From positions 41,578,819-41,642,818 of the forward strand of contig JAPTYO010000008.1 of the NCBI GenBank assembly GCA_036873135.1: a stretch of 64,000 nt of DNA, in the 5' to 3' direction. Within the stretch, counting starts at the first letter, position 1. Every line of letters starts with the position of its first letter. A program made the position numbers and the translations under genes. Under the pieces are notes generated by a model, which saw only the letters and a program-made list of their open reading frames with translations, was not told the origin of the DNA and made no database searches. Shown here one piece after another: positions 46,548 to 57,190 of the stretch. This DNA is from Clarkia xantiana subsp. parviflora (Eukaryota > Streptophyta > Magnoliopsida > Myrtales > Onagraceae).

Positions 46548-49072
46548 AAAGCCTGCTTCTGATCCGTCGATCTCGCTTGGTGGTGCCCCTCTCGATGATT
46601 GTTGTCTGAACTCGAGGAGCCATCCGTGTACATTTCCCAGGTATTTTCCCGGTTTGGCTGTTCTGATTGCTCTGCCCTCTCTGGTTGCTCTTCTGTCGGG
46701 ACCTCCATGGTTGCCCCCTCTACAGGGCCCGCTTCTTCTAGATCAGGGGCTGTAGATTCTGCTATGAAATCCGCCAATGCCTGGCCCTTAATGGCCGTTC
46801 TTGGAGCAAAGTGTATTCGGAACTCACTAAGCTCTACTGCCCATTTCACTAATCTTCCCGACGCATCCGGTCGGTTCAAAAAATGCTTCAAAGGCTGGTT
46901 CGTCAGCACAGTGATCTCGTGTGCGTGGAAATAAGGCCTTAGCTTCCGAGCAGTAATAAACAACGCAAAGAGGTACTTCTCAACGGCCGGATAATTCAAT
47001 TCAGACTTGGCAAATGCCTTGCTTACATAATAGACGGGGACTTGATTACCCTCGACAATCTTTACTAACACAGAGCTAATGGCAAATTCAGAAATAGCCA
47101 AATAAAGATAGAGCGGCTCGCTTGGAACCGGTTTCGCCAACGGCGGGAGGGTGCGAAGGTGCTGCTTGAGTGCTTGGAACGCCTCTTCACATTTGGCGGT
47201 CCACTCAAATTTCTTGTTGGCCCTCAAGACTTCGAAAAATGGCATTGATCGGTCGCTGGCTTTGGACAGGAAACGATTCATTGCAGCCAGCCGGCCATTC
47301 AGCACTTGTACCTCTCGGTGGTTTATCGGGAACTGCATCTCCTCAATCGCCCTCAGCTTCTCGGGATTTACTTCAATTCCTCTCTGGCTCACCATAAAGC
47401 CCAAAAATCTCCCTGAGTGGACTCCGAAGGCGCATTTCGTCGGGTTTAAGCGAACCTGATGAAGCCTCATCCGTTCAAACGCCATGGCTAGATTGTGCAC
47501 ATGATCCTCAGCTTGTCGGGACTTCACCAGCATGTCATCCACGTAAGCTTCCATGGTCTCTCCCAGCATATCTCCGAATAACTTATTCACCAGGCGCTGA
47601 TAGGTTGCTCCAGCATTGATCAACCCGAAAGGCATGACATCGTAGTGATAGATGTCACTGTCTGCATAGAATGCTGTGTGAGGAGCGTCTTCCTTAGCCA
47701 TCTTGATCTGGTTATAGCCCGAATATGCATCCATGAAGCTCAACAGCTCATGTCCCGACGTGGCATCTACCAGCTGGTCGATTCTCGGGAGCGGGTAGCA
47801 GTCCTTCGGGCAAGCCTTATTCAGGTCGCGGAAATCCACACACATCCGCCATTTCCCATTAGTCTTCTTCACCAGCACTGGATTAGCGACCCAAGTCTGG
47901 AATCGGAGTTCTTTAATAAACCCAGCATCGAGCAACCTGCCCACCTCCTGCTGGATCGCGATCTTCTTGTCCGTGCCCATCGGACGCCTTTTCTGCGTGA
48001 TAGGCTTGATTGCGGGGTCTATCTTCAGCTCGTGTACGATCACATCGTGGCTGATTCCTGGCATATCGCTCGGGGACCAGGCAAACAGCTCCTTGAACTC
48101 CTTCAGCAACTCAATCAATTTTTGGGCTGTCTCCTCAGTCAGAGCAGACCCAATTTTCACCTTCCTCTGAGGTCCGTCGATCTCAATTTCCTTTAGATCT
48201 TCTATGGGGGCGGGACGCCCAAACTCCTCTCTGGGATCTGTATCTGTCTGGAGGACAGTCATGGCCTCTCGTCTCCTCCTCCGGGTGGCGTTAACATAGC
48301 ATTTTCGGGAAGCTACATGGTCACCCTTGACTTCTCCGACTCCGTGGTCGGTCGGGAACTTCATCTTCTGGTGCACTGTCGAGGCAACCGCCATCAGGGG
48401 GTTGATGGTGGTTCTCCCGATGATCACGTTGTAAGTCCCCGCGGAATCAACCACCACGAACTCCACGTTCCTCCTTTCTGATTTCCACCCACTACCAAAC
48501 TCCACTGGTAAGGTGATTACTCCTAGCGGATAGGAGGTTGAACCAGAGAACCCGACCATCGGGAAGTTTGCCTCCTTCAGGTCTTTCTTCGTTTTTCCCA
48601 TAACCTCCAGCGCGTCCATAAATACAATATCGGAGGAGCTTCCTCCGTCGATCAGAATTCGCTTCATTTCGTACCCGTCTACATCCAAGGTTACAACCAA
48701 GGCGTCATCGTGCGGAGTCTCCATGCCTATGAGATCCTCCGACGAAAAGGAGATCACCATTTCTTCCTTCAGGGTCCAGGATCGAGACCTCTTGCCTAAC
48801 ACCACAGCCGTAGGAATTCTAGAGGCGTAAACCTCCCGGGAGGACGAGGTATCACCTCCAGCAGCAAATCCTCCGTCAATCACATTAATGGTGCCCCGTC
48901 GTTCCTTGTGAGCACCGGACGGTTCCGGATCGGACCTCTTCTTCTTTGGGGACCGATCGCGGGATCGAGAATGGGACCGCGATCGGGACCGAGAGCGGGA
49001 TCGACACCGTTTATCCCCGACGAACTCCTTGAGCTTCCCCTTCTGGATCAGTTTCTCGATCTCCTTCTTCAA
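46541..49072 (-). CDS. T4 pol, 5' part: RS-rich linker, protease, reverse transcriptase, RNase H
   Basis: 843 codons. Residues about 20-45 are an Arg-Ser repeat next to the zinc knuckle. Protease: DDALVVTLDVDGY and RILIDGGSSSDIVF (active site near residue 139). Reverse transcriptase: KWRMCVDFRDLNKACPKD, SFMDAYSGYNQIKM and YVDDMLVKS (47528-47551, residue about 508), then FLGFMVSQRGIEVNPEKL. The connection/RNase H follows (FEWTAKCEEAFQALK, LNYPAVEKYLFALF, LTNQPLKHFLNRPDASGRL). A second RNase H starts MYTDGSSS before the frame is lost. The upstream boundary is a frameshift near 49080-49150, so the frame start shown is not a natural initiation site. Confidence 0.9.
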   Translation of the reverse strand: MKKEIEKLIQKGKLKEFVGDKRCRSRSRSRSRSHSRSRDRSPKKKRSDPEPSGAHKERRGTINVIDGGFAAGGDTSSSREVYASRIPTAVVLGKRSRSWTLKEEMVISFSSEDLIGMETPHDDALVVTLDVDGYEMKRILIDGGSSSDIVFMDALEVMGKTKKDLKEANFPMVGFSGSTSYPLGVITLPVEFGSGWKSERRNVEFVVVDSAGTYNVIIGRTTINPLMAVASTVHQKMKFPTDHGVGEVKGDHVASRKCYVNATRRRRREAMTVLQTDTDPREEFGRPAPIEDLKEIEIDGPQRKVKIGSALTEETAQKLIELLKEFKELFAWSPSDMPGISHDVIVHELKIDPAIKPITQKRRPMGTDKKIAIQQEVGRLLDAGFIKELRFQTWVANPVLVKKTNGKWRMCVDFRDLNKACPKDCYPLPRIDQLVDATSGHELLSFMDAYSGYNQIKMAKEDAPHTAFYADSDIYHYDVMPFGLINAGATYQRLVNKLFGDMLGETMEAYVDDMLVKSRQAEDHVHNLAMAFERMRLHQVRLNPTKCAFGVHSGRFLGFMVSQRGIEVNPEKLRAIEEMQFPINHREVQVLNGRLAAMNRFLSKASDRSMPFFEVLRANKKFEWTAKCEEAFQALKQHLRTLPPLAKPVPSEPLYLYLAISEFAISSVLVKIVEGNQVPVYYVSKAFAKSELNYPAVEKYLFALFITARKLRPYFHAHEITVLTNQPLKHFLNRPDASGRLVKWAVELSEFRIHFAPRTAIKGQALADFIAESTAPDLEEAGPVEGATMEVPTEEQPERAEQSEQPNRENTWEMYTDGSSSSDNNHREGHHQARSTDQKQAFC

Positions 49073-50518
49073 CTCCCGACAATGGTTGGTGTCGTGACCA
49101 TTTGCGCGGTGAAATCGGCAGTAGCGATCCGTGCGGGATCCTAAGAATTCTCCATCCTTCTATGGGGGGGTACCTGGAGATACCTTGTCGTTCCATGACT
49201 GTTAGTACCTCCGCCATGGAGCAGTTGAGAGGAATGTCGAGATCCTCCCTCTTGTCCTTCCTTAAAGAACGCCTATCATCCCTCCGACCAGAGCGTCCTC
49301 GATCCCGATTGCCCTCGGGTTTTCCTTTTGGCTTACGATCGTCGACAGGTTTAACCGACTGCTTCCCTTTATTCGATTTCGGGGGCTCCAGCTCTCCGGC
49401 GGCTATCTTCGACTCCTGGACATCGATTTGCCGTTTCACCCTTTTCTGTAGTGCCTCCATATTCCACACGGCTTTCTCAGCCACGCTATGCATTAGGTCG
49501 GAACCATAGGGGGCCGTTAGGTTTCGAATGAATGTACGGATGGTTTCTCCCTCCGAGATTTCCTCATCGATCTCCGCCACACTGGCAGTGTACCGCTGGT
49601 AATAGTGTGCCAGCGATTCGTCGGGCCTCTGTACTACCTGGGTCAGGGACCTCACGCTCTTCAGCAAACGCCTACGACCCTGGTACTGCTGAATGAACCG
49701 GTCGTGCATATCTGCCCAGCAAGTGATGCAGCCTGGGGGCAAACTAAAGAACCAGGTCAGGGCTCTTTCCCCAAGTGTGTTCGGGAACATGTACACACTA
49801 TATCCTCATTCGGGGCTCTTCCCAGACACGCCATGAGGTGCTTCTGGACATGTCGAACTGGATCTCCTTCGCCATCGTATTCCTTTATCGTGGGGATACC
49901 TAGCCCTAGCGGGGCTAGGGTGTCTATGAGTCGAGGGACGAAGGGATGAGTAGATCGATCCCTCAACTCCGATACCAGCGGCTTCTGCTCTCCCATGCAG
50001 ATGTTCACGATCTTTACCACCTGATCGGGGGTGATGGGACCATTCAGGGGAATGGTCCTGTGCTGTACTGGCCCTGGCCCATCAACCACGAACCTCTCTG
50101 GCTGAACGGACACCCTACTCCTGTCCTGGCCCCGGGGCGGAGCCTCCTGTACGTTCCAAACCTCTGCTGGTGGGGGCGCTTCTTCTAACGGGGGCATCTC
50201 CTCCTGCCTCCTCGCGGCCTCCCTCCGATCTAAGAGAGCCTCCACTGCTGCCAAAAACATGGGCATGGCTTCTGCCACGGCTCTTGTCAGGTCCGTAGCT
50301 GGGGGAGCCTCCTGCTCCCTGTTGCCCTGGTGCTGAGCGGCAATCTCTTCGGGACCTTCATTATGCCCCCCTGTCTGGGAGAGCTCAGCAGCGGGATGGT
50401 TCTGGTTTTCCTCCTGTTCCGGTAGTGAATTCAGAGTTGTTGCAGCGGGGTGACGGGAACCACCAGATTGTCCCTGTCTTCTTTGCTTGCCAGCCGCCAT
50501 CGATCGAGTAGAAGGCAT
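49011..50518 (-). pseudogene. T4 gag, disrupted by frameshifts
   Basis: The natural start is probably ATG 50518 (MPSTRSMAAGKQRRQGQ). The first frame continues to about 49785 (KEYDGEGDPVRHVQKHLMAC). A frameshift then leads to the second frame with the Gag core: MYMFPNTLGERALTWFFSLP, MHDRFIQQYQGRRRLLKSV, DESLAHYYQRYTASVAEI and EGETIRTFIRNLTAPYGSDL. A basic Lys/Arg-rich segment follows. The zinc knuckle (CRFHRANGHDTNHC) at about 49080-49120 is in the pol frame, after a second frameshift near 49150. Confidence 0.87.
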
Positions 50519-50536
50519 ATCAGCTTTTCGTTTGAT

Positions 50537-50554
50537 TCCCACAGACGGCGCCAA
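50537..50554 (-). other. T4 primer binding site-like sequence
   Basis: Directly inside the 5' LTR the minus strand reads TTGGCGCCGTCTGTGGGA. T1 and T2 have related sequences at the same place. The priming tRNA was not determined. Confidence 0.65.
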
Positions 50555-51208
50555 TGTTGGATCACGGTGGAACTCCGGTACGGACTTGGACGACGATCCT
50601 AGCTCCTTCGCTCCACGTAATCCTGCAAGAGGGGATAGACCGGGCGGTGACCCAGAATCCCTCTCCGATGCTTAAATGAGTATCTCGTACAGACTGGCAA
50701 GCAGTAATCTCAAATAAGTATTTTCAACGTAATTGATCTGAGGTAACCTCCGCCTTTTTATAGGCGGAGAGGTACCTCAGTTACCTGGTGAGCCGTTGGG
50801 GGTGGTTAGCCCGTATTCCGCGTATCTCGGGCACGATCCCGCCTATCTAGGCCATGATCTCGCTTATCTCGGCCACGCCCCGCGTATCTCGGCCTTATCC
50901 TCTGATAACGAGTCCCGACTAACATCGGGGACTCCAGAGTTATCTCGTTGTGTCATCGCTCGGGGCCCCTCGTCATCGTGACAGGGCCTATTGTTCTCAG
51001 GGATTCATCATCGGGGCCTACTCAGAGGCACTTTTTCAGGAGCGTTTAGCTCGCTGGTCAGGTCCGACTCTGTCGGGACCTCTCATCCTCGGGTTCCCTT
51101 CGTCGGGATCCTTTGCCTGGGCCATCTTGGCCTTCGTTTAGGGCCCACCGGGCCTATTTGCCGTTTCCTCGCCGTTAAAGGGCCTAACAGCTGTACTCGA
51201 ACCCATCA
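50555..51208 (-). repeat. T4 5' LTR, 654 bp
   Basis: On the minus strand it begins TGATGGGTTCGAGTACAG (51208) and ends ...GATCCAACA (50555). The TATA box region CCGCCTATAAAAAGGCGG lies near 50750-50767 in a small inverted repeat. Upstream-type blocks include repeated CGCGTATCTCGG/CCTATCTAGGCC motifs (50815-50900). Confidence 0.88.
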
Positions 51209-51502
51209 TTTGCCCCCATGACATGAGGGACTTTTAGTTCGTCGTGTCTTTCAACTTCCGACCTCCCGATATTGGAATCGGGGATCTTTGTCTTGGCACA
51301 GTCACTTAATACTAGTCTTCTCCTTCACGTTTCCTCGATGCTTTGTGGATAACTGCCAAATCTGAGGGGACTTTTCGATTCCCCAGTTCATTAAATGCAG
51401 CAGCTAGTGAAGCGACTTCCTCTGTACTCGTGCCTGATTTTTCGCGCCTGTATTTTCTAAAAAGTGCTTTTCAGGCCGTTTCATCATTACACCCGTTACC
51501 CG
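51209..51502 (-). mobile_element. Second copy of T4 interior next to the T4 5' LTR (tandem element remnant)
   Basis: Matches 40832-41125, the interior between the T4 3' LTR and the antisense gene, with about six visible differences. It includes the polypurine tract. The LTR at 50555-51208 is thus also the 3' LTR of a neighbouring copy, of which only this piece survives. Confidence 0.85.
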
Positions 51503-52199
51503 TTTCAGGCCGTTTCATCATTATAACAGTATGTTACAATACTAATACTAAACCTTCAGGATTCATAGATTATTACAATACCAATTTTAGAAAATTAAAT
51601 GAGATACGAGAGTGAGTTTTACCAAAATATAACATAGTTAGATTAATCAATAATTTTGGAGGTGGCCAAAATATACTGAACGGTTGTAATGTTAATAACC
51701 TATAATGGTAAATAATGTGAAAAACCATAGTTATTAATTTTTCACCGCACTATTGTCAGCCCTAGAAAGTAGCTCCAAAGCAAAATTTAGGGTGAATATT
51801 CTCCCATTTGGATTAGTTGAGGGTGTAACAACCAAAATTTGATAAGGGAAAGTTCATTACTGATTCTGAAATTAACGAATGAAAATCATGCGGAATGTAC
51901 AAAGGAATTATTATAACATTCTGATTTGATCTCAGTAGGAATATAATACATTTCAATGGTTGTGAATTGTGATTCATCATCTCTTACAAGGTATACAAAG
52001 TGGAGACATTCAAATTCAAAACAAGTATTGTATGTATTAGGTAGACGTTTTCTTCGAGTAATCTCTCGGGCCAAAGATCGTCGAACCAATCCGTACATTC
52101 GTACTCCGCATTTCGATCTGCATGTATAAAAAAAGTTCCTTTTTTTTCAATAGCATTATCAAAGACACTTACTCGGGGGAAGTAAGTAAAATGATACTC
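51503..52199. other. AT-rich filler inside T3, unidentified
   Basis: Starts with a repeat of GTTTCAGGCCGTTTCATCAT from the preceding fragment. A short minus-strand frame at 51886-52098 (MYGLVRRSLAREITRRKRLP) resembles nothing I can name; organellar origin is possible but not shown. Confidence 0.4.
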
Positions 52200-52376
52200 A
52201 CATATTCGAGCCTAATCTCTGATCGTAGACCGAATTTAAACCTAGGTAATTAATTCGTTATTTCCTAGGTATTTAGGTTTCTAGTTAGCCTTGAGAATTA
52301 ACAAGTGGCGACTCTTTCAAAATTCACGTTTTCAAAACGTTATTCGCCATAAGTCGAATTTTTAGGGTCTGATAAT
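52200..52376 (+). repeat. Fragment of a LARD-type LTR 3' end
   Basis: Contains CTGATCGTAGACCG, TTAATTCGTTATTTCCTAGG, TAGGTTTCTAGTTAGCCT, GTGGCGACTCTTTC and TTTTTAGGGTCTGATA in the same order as the LTR ends at 14200-14344 and 21950-22086. It is a third, diverged copy of that family. Confidence 0.75.
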
Positions 52377-52447
52377 TGGTTTATTTTATCTCATTGCTAT
52401 ACTTGTCATATTTGTATCTTAATGTTTATCTTTGAGTTTGTTCGTAG

Positions 52448-53521
52448 GTATCCTGCCTGTTGGTACACTTACCCGTGCTGAGCTGGTTCGTCTCGTTAAG
52501 GATGCTATTGTTGGTGAGGAGTAGGCACCTTTTGCTGTTGGGGGGCCTCGCTTTTCTAAGGAGGTCAGTCTGACTACTCCCGAGGTGGGGGTGCGCGTCT
52601 TCCAGCAGATTATCCCTCCTAGGGATCGTAGTGTTCGTCCCAGCGAGCCTGAGGATGCGCATACATATGCTGAGGGTGCGTTGTCATGCCTTGCGGCTAT
52701 GAGTATTCCTCCTTACTCTTTTGTGATTTGTCTGTATGTTTTTCGGTGTTGTCACCACTTGTTTATTGTTGATCTTTGTGTTACTTTTGTAGGTCGCTGT
52801 ATAGATGGCGAACCTTTCCTCCTTCGTGATTGAACTCACGGAGGAGAAGAAGGCACTCCGGGAGAAGTGCTATATCGCTTGTCGAGAGGCTGAGAGTGCA
52901 AAAGAGAAGGCGAGTTTCCTGAGCTCGAAGGTTGCGGAGCTGCAGACGGAAAGTTCCTCTCGTCAGGCTCGAGTTGTTGCGCTCGAGTCTGATTTCACTG
53001 CCCTTCAGAGGAAGGCCATTGAGGATAGCGAGGCGCATGACCTTGTTTTACAAGCTGTGAAGGAGAAGGCGCATGAAGACGGCAAGGCTGAAGGCGCTGC
53101 AGAGTATAAAAATTATGAGTCTTATCGTGCTGATATCCGGGTAGGAGCGGACGAGATGTTGTATGAATCCATCCAGGGCCTTCTTGAACAAGTATATGCT
53201 GCTGCCCCCGATTTCTACTTTGATCAGTTAGGCCCGTATGCCACCTTTGTCGTTGGGCATGTGGCTGCGTTGCGTCTTAGAAACGGGATTGTTTCCCCGC
53301 CTGCTGTGGTGGATGCCCCCTCAGTTGTTGAGGTTCCTGCCTTTGATGTTGTTGGGGCGAATGCCCCTGAGGATGTCGAGACTGATACTTGTCAGTATGA
53401 GTTAGTGTTTGATGATGATGGTGAGTCGCGTATAGTGGAGGGTACTTCTCTTCATGAGGTTGTCCCGGGGGCATGTGGAGATTCCGTTGTTGTGGATGTT
53501 CCTGACGTGTCGTCAGGTTGA
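52448..53521 (+). pseudogene. T3 antisense gene, 3' part (linker exon and coiled-coil exon)
   Basis: One exon begins at 52448 after TTCGTAG. It encodes GTLTRAELVRLVKDAIVGEE, one in-frame TAG (52522-52524), then TTPEVGVRVFQQIIPPRD, and ends near 52722. The last exon begins at 52805 after TGTATAG: MANLSSFVIELTEEKKALRE, a coiled coil rich in Glu/Lys/Ala, then DEMLYESIQGLLEQVYAA, and an acidic tail ending DVSSG at the TGA (53519-53521). It corresponds to the C-terminal half of the T4 antisense protein and to the T5 gene. The stop and the T4 insertion make this copy a pseudogene. Confidence 0.68.
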
Positions 53522-55539
53522 TTGTTGGTTTTATCCCAAACTTTGTATATAGTTTTGGCTCCCCGTATTGGGTTGAGGTTGTTTTTGGGGTGTTGTCCCT
53601 CTGAAACCTTTTATGCTTATGTTTTTGTTTTTGAAATTTTCGTATGAATCATGTCATGAATGGTTTAGTAATGAATGATAACTTGGTAGTAATATTTCAT
53701 ACCTTTGTTTTCATGGTTGTCCATGCGATGTGGACTATTGAGTAGAGTTAAGACTCGTCCTCTAGCTGGATGTGGAATCCGTAGTTGTAGTTGAGAGACA
53801 TATGTCTGTGCATTGGGCGCCCCTCTTGGTTATATCAAGGCATGGCGAAATGTATATGTGTTATACACATGTGTTGTATGCTTGTCGTATTTCATGGGTA
53901 GTAATGCGCAAGACTTTAGAGTGACGCTTAGCATTTATGAGTAGTAATGCGTAAGGCCATTGTCCCGACACTTGGCATTTATGGGTAGTAATGCGCAAGT
54001 CCTTAGAGTCGCCCTTGGCATTTGCAAGTAGTAATGCATAAGGCTATTTTCCTGGTACTAGGCATTTATGAGTAGTAATGCCCAAGACCCATATACATAC
54101 GTGAATGTGATGTCTCGACGAGGCGAGATCTTGGTTTTTACCGTCTCTTAGTCCACTCTAAGGCGACGTTATCACAAGACACTACTTGTCTGTTTGGTGC
54201 GTTTTTTCATCCGTTAGTTGGCGAAATTCCGCGTAACGTTGTTATAAGGCGTTCTGTTGGCTAACCCAATTACTTGCCTTGTGATGCTAATACGTCTCTA
54301 CTTTGTTAATCAAAGGGACGTGACATAGGTCGTGTAATACACCTTGTAGTTTATACCGTCTTTTGGGCCATTCCAAAGCGACGTTGTAGCAAGACACGAC
54401 TTGCCATTTTGAAGTGTTTTATTTCTCGTACTTTGGGTACCCCCGCCGTGTCGTTGTTGCAAGGCATTCAGCTAGCTAGTCCAGTTACTTGTCTTGCAAT
54501 GCTACTATACCTCTGCCTGATTATTCCAGAGGGTTGTACAAGATCGTGTTGCACGACTTGTAGTTTTTATTCCGTCTCTTGGACCATTCCAAGGCGACGT
54601 TTGTGGAAAGGCACTACTTGATTAATTGAAGTGTTCTATTTCCGTTATCCGTTCACGGGCGAGATAACGTTTTAAAAGACTCGACTTGTATGTTTAGTGA
54701 GTTTTTCGCTGCATTGTGCGTGATGGCGATTGTAGAGAGGATTTCGCACCATTTACCGGCGTAGAGAGGTGGTACGTAATAATGAACGCTACTTGTGGGT
54801 TGTAGTAGGTTCTCATTGGGTTGCCCTCGTGAAGAGGATGTCGCGCCATGTTTTATGGGGAAAATCATGCCCAAGTGTTTTGTAATTTATACTGGGTGTC
54901 ATTTTCCTCAGTAAGATGTCATGGGGTTGCCCTCGTATAGAGGATGTCGCACCATGTAGATGTGTGGGGTCGCCCTCGTTTAGAGGATGTCACGCCACTT
55001 AGTGAATGGTCGCCTCTTGGTTGAAAAATCCGAGGTATGATCATTGTAATCACGGGGTTGCCCCCAAGTGGGGATGTCGCGCCATGTTATTTGTAAGTAA
55101 TCCTTAAAAAAAAATTCCGGATGTACTTGTATAGAGTAGACATAATAGATGTCGTGCGATAGAGCGTATTGAGTATTCGTTGTTGATGTAGAGTATTGAC
55201 ATGTTGGTGACATATAATTGCCGTTTTTTGTGTTTTAGCATAATAGCTTGTATTGTTGGTGCGTGTTTAATGCATATAATCCACTACTTGGTGTTATTCC
55301 AGAGTAGGGAATGTAAGGAGGTAATGTACCTACGAAAATACATTAACTTCATTAGTTTTCTTGTCGTATGTACATTACTGGATATATGGGGTCAACTGAT
55401 CACCCATATGTAAATAATATACTAAGAGCTTAAACTACTTAGGAAATTAAAGCTTGAAAGTAAATGGATGAATAAAGTTGTGCGTAACGCAAGTAATGGG
55501 GGAGGGATGTGATTATCGCCTCCCGATCCGTTTGTTCAC
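53522..55539. repeat. T3 spacer between antisense gene and gag/protease remnants, with three repeat families
   Basis: Non-coding. From 53895 to 54080 there are four copies of GGGTAGTAATGCGCAAG-type units (about 50 bp). From 54120 to 54640 there are about three units of roughly 200 bp, with CATTCCAAGGCGACGTT and AGACACTACTTG. From 54690 to 55090 about six copies of GGGTTGCCCTCGT..AGAGGATGTCGCGCC. The position corresponds to the T4 minisatellite. Confidence 0.75.
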
Positions 55540-57190
55540 GTGGTGTGGTGGGTGCATGCCACGCGATGTTGTAGAGCTCCAAATGCTATCATTTCTTCAA
55601 TTTCAACTCGCGGGATGAGACAGTCGTTTGTGCTGTGACCCCAGGCTTTGTGGAATTTGCACCAATGCGGGATGTCAGTTCCTAGAAACGCATCTGGTGT
55701 CTCCCGTGGGAGGGTAGATTTTTTGCAGGATGCTCACAAACAGCTGTTCAACCTCTGTGTTCAGAGGCGTGAATGCATATTATGGGTCATACAGTGTGCT
55801 CCTTCTTGTGCCTTGTTGAAAGAGTACCTCTCTCTTGCATGCGGGTGGTTTGCTCCACCCCAGTTCATGCTCACAAGCGACTGCTCTTTCGAGTTTGTCT
55901 TTGAGGTCACTCATTGACTGAGTGGACCTCCAACCATATTCTCTTCCAAGGAGTAGGAAGGAGCGCACGTTCGAGTTCATGAAGAACGTGTTAATCGCTG
56001 CCTCCTTAGTTGCCTTCAACAAAGCTGCATTTAGCGCAAAGAGCCTGAAGTACTCCAGAGTTGGCTCATCTTCTTCCTGCTTAATGTCTCAAACTCTGCG
56101 GTGTTGGGACTTGTTGATAGTTTCTCGGCCGTGTAGGCTCGAAGAGTTGTTCAAGACGCACTTCTTCCACTTGCTTTTCTTCTTCCTGCTTGGGAGTACC
56201 CTGCCTTATCATGGCGATGGAGAGTTTTTGTTTACGCCTTAGAGCGTTTACATAGCATTGTCGTGCTATAGTTTGATCTCCTAGGATTTCTCCAACTCCA
56301 TTCCTTGTCGGGAATTTCAGCTTCTTGTGCGCTGTGGATGACATTATTTCATAAGGGTTTGTGGTTGTTCTTCCCAATATCCCATTATATGCCCCCAAGG
56401 TTTCAACCACATTAATGTCCTACTTTGTCCATCATTCTCCCAGTGTTACTGGGAGTGTGATTGTACCCAAGGGGTATGTCGCAGCGCCTGCAAAGCTAAT
56501 TAGTGGGAACGTTCCGAGGCTCAAGTCTGCCTTTGTGCGATCAATCTGTTCTATCACCTTGATAGTTAAGATTTCTGCGGAGCTTCCACCGTCAACGAGA
56601 ATTCGCTTGACGTCGTACTCCACAATAGGCATGGTGATGACGAGTGCATCGTCATGGGGGTATACGATATGCCTCATGTCTTCTTTAGAAAACATGATGA
56701 CGAGATCTTCCTGCTCATCCCTTGGTCGCTTGCCGTACTTGGGATGTGTCTCTGCCTGTGAGGTATAGACATTCCTTGAGTGTGAGCCTTGGCCACCGGC
56801 AGCTGGTCCTCCATGTATGACGTTTATCACACCCCGTTTAGGAGCAGTTGAATTTTCATACATCTTTTCTTTTCCTTTGCTTTTCTTGGAGAGTTCTCCT
56901 TGATGCTTTGTAGGGGTGTTGTCACCTTGGTCAACATAGTGTTTTAACTCCCCACGCAGGATAACATTGTTGATGCGCATTCTTGGGCTGAAACAGTTGT
57001 CGGTGTCGTGCTCATTAACTTCGTGATTTTCACACCACTTTTTCATTTCTTTTTCCAAATGGCCTTTTTGCCAATTGTTTGGTTCTCTCAAGAGATTAGT
57101 TTCCTTCATCTTTTTTAAGATCACCGACAGGAGTGCATTCAGCGGAATGAGATTTGCGGCATTTTCCTCCTGTCGATGGTTACATCAAGA
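55540..57190 (-). pseudogene. T3 gag/protease remnants, rearranged
   Basis: In minus-strand order: a Gag C-terminal piece (ANLIPLNALLSVILKKMKE, from about 57175), zinc knuckle (WCENHEVNEHDTDNC), and protease (HDDALVITMPIVEYDVKRIL, VDGGSSAEIL, PLGTITLPVTLGE, then IIM-type flap replaced by YNGILGRTTTNPYEI at 56081-56410). Then another Gag C-terminal piece follows (INTFFMNSNVRSFLLLGREY, 55780-56022) with a second zinc knuckle (CKFHKAWGHSTNDC, about 55610-55660). Gag after protease is the wrong order, so two copies are joined or part was duplicated. Confidence 0.75.

Larger units (their letters stand above)
40634..51208 (-). mobile_element. T4: near-complete Ty3/gypsy Tat-lineage retrotransposon with antisense gene
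   Basis: Minus-strand order: 5' LTR 50555-51208, primer-site-like TTGGCGCCGTCTGTGGGA (50554 downward), gag, zinc knuckle, protease, RT, RNase H, a second archaeal-type RNase H, integrase, repeat spacer, antisense gene (plus strand, 41371-44036), polypurine tract GGGGGAAAA (40832-40840), and truncated 3' LTR 40634-40831. Gag and pol have at least three frameshifts, so this copy is not autonomous. The two LTR pieces differ at only a few positions by eye, suggesting a recent insertion. Confidence 0.88.
37184..57190 (-). mobile_element. T3: Tat-like element, interrupted by T4 and internally deleted
   Basis: Minus orientation. The 3' LTR is 37184-37764, with the polypurine tract GGGGGAAAA just inside it. 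The interior then carries an antisense spliced gene (39440-40633, resuming at 52448-53521), a tandem-repeat spacer, and gag/protease remnants (55540-57190). T4 plus other debris (40634-52447) splits the antisense gene. Reverse transcriptase, RNase H, integrase and the 5' LTR are missing. That all parts belong to one element is inferred from orientation and order. Confidence 0.68.

Noticed and set aside
47645..48196. 183-codon plus-strand frame opposite T4 reverse transcriptase
   Set aside because: It is a shadow of the conserved RT frame; unlike the antisense gene at 41371-44036 it has no homolog in T3 or T5.
51886..52098. Possible organellar or host exon (MYGLVRRSLAREITRR)
   Set aside because: I could not assign it to any gene; it is isolated, short, and inside transposon debris.
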